Assembly (NCBI GenBank): GCA_018826545.1
Contig: JAHKAL010000009.1
Location: 1 to 26,618, forward strand
Source: Patescibacteria group bacterium
GTDB taxonomy: Bacteria; Patescibacteriota; Microgenomatia; UBA8517
DNA length: 26,618 nt
Reading direction: 5' to 3'
The notes beneath the pieces are model-generated. The model saw only the letters and a program-made list of their open reading frames with translations. It made no database searches and was not told the origin of the DNA. The translations under genes were made by a program, and so were the position numbers. Positions 24,445 through 26,618 of the stretch are shown piece after piece (the first letter of the stretch is position 1; each line of letters starts with the position of its first letter).

Positions 24445-24972
24445 TCAAAAACCTTTTAATCTATCCTTATAAAATTCAAAAATACTTCTATCTCTTATTT
24501 GAATAAACTTTCCTTCATGGTTGCTAGAGTTGTCTTTTTTTAAAACTTTATCTATTTTTTCAAAAGGAATCCACTCCAATTTAAAACCTTTATCTATTTC
24601 TCCTTGTTCCAATTTACTTTTCCCAATTTTTCCAATTACTTTTCCTACAAATACATAACTTATTTGTATAAGTTTAAACTGATCACGCCATTCAATAATA
24701 ATTCCTGATTGATCAAGAATCTCACACTTACACCCAGTTTCTTCCATTACTTCCCTTTTAAAAGCTTCATTAATAGATTCGTCTTTTTCTACTCCACCTC
24801 CAGGAAGTTTGTGATAATTTATTTTTATAACATTAAGAAGCGCAATTTTTCCATTATTAATTAAAATTCCACGAGCAGCTTTTCTTATTGAATAATCATT
24901 AATATCCCCCATTTTGTGATTAGGATCAAAATCCAAATCAGAAATTTCTTTTATTAATATTCTTTTATCCAT
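24445..24972 (-). CDS. Nudix hydrolase
   Basis: This protein of about 175 aa has a complete Nudix box, GGGVEKDESINEAFKREVMEET (catalytic REV.EE), preceded by HKLPGG. The substrate is not evident; the N-terminal extension (IRKAARGILINNGKIALLNV) is common in ADP-sugar or nucleotide-type Nudix proteins. An upstream in-frame TTG (25005) lies inside the -10 box, so the ATG at 24972 is chosen. It is first in the operon with the second Nudix gene 19 nt downstream, and divergent from surE. Confidence 0.85.
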   Translation of the reverse strand: MDKRILIKEISDLDFDPNHKMGDINDYSIRKAARGILINNGKIALLNVIKINYHKLPGGGVEKDESINEAFKREVMEETGCKCEILDQSGIIIEWRDQFKLIQISYVFVGKVIGKIGKSKLEQGEIDKGFKLEWIPFEKIDKVLKKDNSSNHEGKFIQIRDRSIFEFYKDRLKGF

Positions 24973-25004
24973 ATATCTACCAAACAATGCCGCTCTAATT
25001 CCCA

Positions 25005-25033
25005 ATTATCCCATAACCACTATCCAAATTCAA
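25005..25033 (-). promoter_or_regulatory. Promoter of the Nudix-Nudix-CofE-GNAT operon
   Basis: Minus-strand TTGAAT (25033-25028), a 17-nt spacer and GATAAT (25010-25005). The leader is about 27 nt. Confidence 0.55.
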
Positions 25034-25050
25034 AGCTAAATGAGACAAAT

Positions 25051-25081
25051 TTGAAAGGTGCCTTAAAACTTTTGATATAAT
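25051..25081 (+). promoter_or_regulatory. Promoter of surE
   Basis: TTGAAA (25051-25056), a 19-nt spacer and a perfect TATAAT (25076-25081), ending 6 nt before the ATG. It is back to back with the Nudix operon promoter. Confidence 0.6.
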
Positions 25082-25087
25082 CTTATA

Positions 25088-25843
25088 ATGAAATTGAAAA
25101 GAATATTAATTACTGGTGATGACGGTTATAATTCTGTCGGAACCCGTACATTGGCTCACCTCTTAAAGAAAAAATATGAAGTAAATATTGCAGCAACACT
25201 CAGGCAACAATCGGGCACTGGAGGTAAAATCAGCTTAACTAACAACATCCCATGGGGTGAAGAAAAGGTTGAAGGTGTTTCTGCACTGTGGGTTGACGGA
25301 AGTCCTGCAGATGCAATTGAAGTTGCGCAAGGCTATTTTAAAAAACCCTTTGATTTTGTTATATCGGGAATTAATTATGGTGAAAACGTAGGTTATTCAC
25401 TTGTTTCATCTGGTACTTTCAGCGCAGCAGTTAGAGCAATTGGTGTACAACTTGCACCAAAAGCTATTGTTTTAAGTTGGCAAACTACAGCTAACAATTT
25501 TTTTATTAAACACAAGGTCAAAGACGACTTATCGAGTTTCCTTAAATATCCAGGTGAAATGGCAATAAAACTAATTGAGAAGTGTATTAACAATAATTGT
25601 TATGGAAAAGAGTTAGTAAATATCAATTTTCCAAATACACCCACAGATAAAGTTAGGATAGTAAAACCTGCCAGAGATATTACTCGACTTTGGAAGTATC
25701 CGCTTGATATTGATAAAAAAAGAAAGTTTGCCCATCAGCCGAAAGAAACTTATAGTAGAAATTTAGAAACAGAAGTTGAAACCGATGTCGGTGCTCTTCA
25801 TAAAGGCCATATAACAATCACGCCCTTGAATTATCTTTCCTAG
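25088..25843 (+). CDS. surE: SurE family 5'/3'-nucleotidase
   Basis: This 251-aa metal-dependent phosphatase acts on nucleoside monophosphates (and in some species short polyphosphates). Family motifs are present: TGDDGYNSVG at the N-terminus (metal ligands D11, D12; most SurE have NDDG), RQQSGTGGKIS (S42) and SGINYGENVGYSLVSSGTFS (N96 and the SSGT segment). Length is typical. The ATG is preceded by a TATAAT box at 6 nt and by no Shine-Dalgarno, so a leaderless mRNA is predicted. It is probably transcribed alone. Confidence 0.95.
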   Translation: MKLKRILITGDDGYNSVGTRTLAHLLKKKYEVNIAATLRQQSGTGGKISLTNNIPWGEEKVEGVSALWVDGSPADAIEVAQGYFKKPFDFVISGINYGENVGYSLVSSGTFSAAVRAIGVQLAPKAIVLSWQTTANNFFIKHKVKDDLSSFLKYPGEMAIKLIEKCINNNCYGKELVNINFPNTPTDKVRIVKPARDITRLWKYPLDIDKKRKFAHQPKETYSRNLETEVETDVGALHKGHITITPLNYLS

Positions 25844-25914
25844 TTTTGATCTTTTCAAGATAGACGTTAATTCTTTTTTTTCTTAAGTATTGGTTGACCA
25901 GACCGGTATAGAAC

Positions 25915-25936
25915 TATTTGATCCCATAATCAAATA
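25915..25936. repeat. Intergenic hairpin after surE
   Basis: TATTTGAT (25915-25922), loop CCCATA and ATCAAATA (25929-25936). It is a perfect 8-bp stem without an adjoining T-run. Confidence 0.4.
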
Positions 25937-26026
25937 TTCAGTCTATTATATCTATATCTTGAATGCCAAAAAATAATACGAACTTGCATCTTCCTGTTAA
26001 ACTTATAAATAAGGAAGAAGGTGATA

Positions 26027-26182
26027 ATGATGTTGATTAAAGTTATAGATAAGGGAAAAAAAGTTGAGATAAAGTTTCAGGGAAAAATTAACATGACTCA
26101 AGGTGTGAAAATAACTAAGAAAGATGCTCAAAAATTAGCAACAGTATTGTTAAAAAAAGAGGGAAAGTTTGAAACAGAATAA
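26027..26182 (+). CDS. Small basic protein, 51 aa
   Basis: This short ORF (starting MMLIKVIDKGKKVEIKF, containing ITKKDAQKLATVLLKK) is too short for most gene callers. It has a good Shine-Dalgarno-like AAGGAAGAAGG 5 nt upstream. Codon use and the Lys-rich amphipathic composition look like real coding sequence. I do not recognise a family. Confidence 0.6.
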   Translation: MMLIKVIDKGKKVEIKFQGKINMTQGVKITKKDAQKLATVLLKKEGKFETE

Positions 26183-26367
26183 AATTTAGTCAAAATTAAC
26201 GAAACCAATACTTCTTTGCTGAGCGAGTTAGTCTAGACCTAAAAAGTTCGAACCGTCCCCTTTGGTGGTAATTTTTAAGGCTATTTTTATATGCTGACCA
26301 CCTGGAACGACGTTGGAACTTATTATGCTAAAAATAGATATTGTAAATTTCTGTAGTTTGATAATTA

Positions 26368-26395
26368 TTGACTTTTATTCATTAATATGTAAAAT
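26368..26395 (+). promoter_or_regulatory. Promoter of the last gene
   Basis: TTGACT (26368-26373), a 16-nt spacer and TAAAAT (26390-26395), 8 nt before the ATG at 26404. Confidence 0.5.
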
Positions 26396-26403
26396 GTTGA
26401 GCA

Positions 26404-26618
26404 ATGTCGAAAGTTGAAATTTATATAGACAATCTTAATGAAGAACAAGATAAAGCGTGTTACAATTGTTCAGTCCGTGGGAATACTTATAGAGCAATGA
26501 TTCCTTTTCCAGTTTGTAAATTAGCTCAACTTGAGGAAAATTTAGAAAAAATACCCACCCATGAAGAAGCTGTTGAACATAAAATAGATACGAGTGAGAT
26601 TCCTCAAGGGTGTCACAA
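26404..26618 (+). CDS. Unrecognised protein, 3' part outside window
   Basis: An open frame of 71 codons starts MSKVEIYIDNLNEEQDKACY and runs off the window. Five Cys occur in the visible part (CYNC, VCKL, GCH), which could bind metal. The promoter position supports the ATG and a leaderless mRNA. The family is unknown. Confidence 0.65.
   Translation, partial: MSKVEIYIDNLNEEQDKACYNCSVRGNTYRAMIPFPVCKLAQLEENLEKIPTHEEAVEHKIDTSEIPQGCH

Noticed and set aside
25845..25900. Possible surE terminator (ATCTT/AAGAT then a T-run)
   Set aside because: The stem is only 5 bp and the T-run lies about 15 nt away.
26225..26265. GTTCGAAC-containing sequence resembling a tRNA T arm
   Set aside because: The flanking bases do not pair into a T stem and no cloverleaf can be drawn.

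Overview
The window is AT-rich and gene-dense. It most likely comes from a Candidate Phyla Radiation (Patescibacteria) bacterium, possibly of the Microgenomates type. This is inferred from the following: an rRNA operon loaded with self-splicing introns and LAGLIDADG homing endonucleases; short genes that often start only 4-8 nt after a -10 box (apparently leaderless mRNAs); tRNAs without an encoded CCA; and the protein set (SIMPL, DUF5666, Cys-rich surface protein, CofE-like, Nudix). No database search was possible, so the taxonomy is an inference.

Left part (1-6345): a partial AAA-type ATPase (-), tRNA-Ala(CGC) (-), a LysM/M23 peptidoglycan hydrolase (-), a divergent 757-aa Cys-rich surface protein with a transglutaminase-like C-terminus (+), a SIMPL-domain protein (-) and transcription terminator Rho (-). 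At 6725-7954 (+) lies a two-gene unit resembling an AbiEi/AbiEii toxin-antitoxin system, with an operator-like dyad inside its promoter. The 7955-8578 gap is not empty. It holds a 65-nt hairpin, a possible 58-aa membrane ORF (-), and a candidate structured RNA (+) that ends in an intrinsic terminator. RadA (+) and a four-domain ribosomal protein S1 homologue (-) follow and converge.

The rRNA locus (11065-20369, all -) runs 16S, tRNA-Ile(GAT), tRNA-Ala(TGC), 23S, 5S. The 23S gene has three group I introns, placed after E. coli positions U1917, U1951 and U2604. The 16S gene has two, one after U1498 and one near 1395/1396. Four introns carry LAGLIDADG genes, one of them frameshifted. The 16S-tRNA-Ile spacer is about 800 nt long and holds an antisense pseudogene of a VirB4-like protein. 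Intrinsic-terminator hairpins and strong promoters lie between the rRNA/tRNA genes, so the operon may be transcribed as separate or antiterminated units.

Right part (20586-26618): a DUF5666 protein and a membrane-anchored Ig-like protein (-); a single unrecognised gene (246 aa, -) flanked by exact 28-bp direct repeats, like an inserted cassette; a tight minus-strand operon of Nudix, Nudix, CofE-like and GNAT genes, where the GNAT ribosome-binding site encodes the poly-Gly tail of the CofE-like protein; a divergent surE (+); a 51-aa ORF (+); and a partial unrecognised gene (+).
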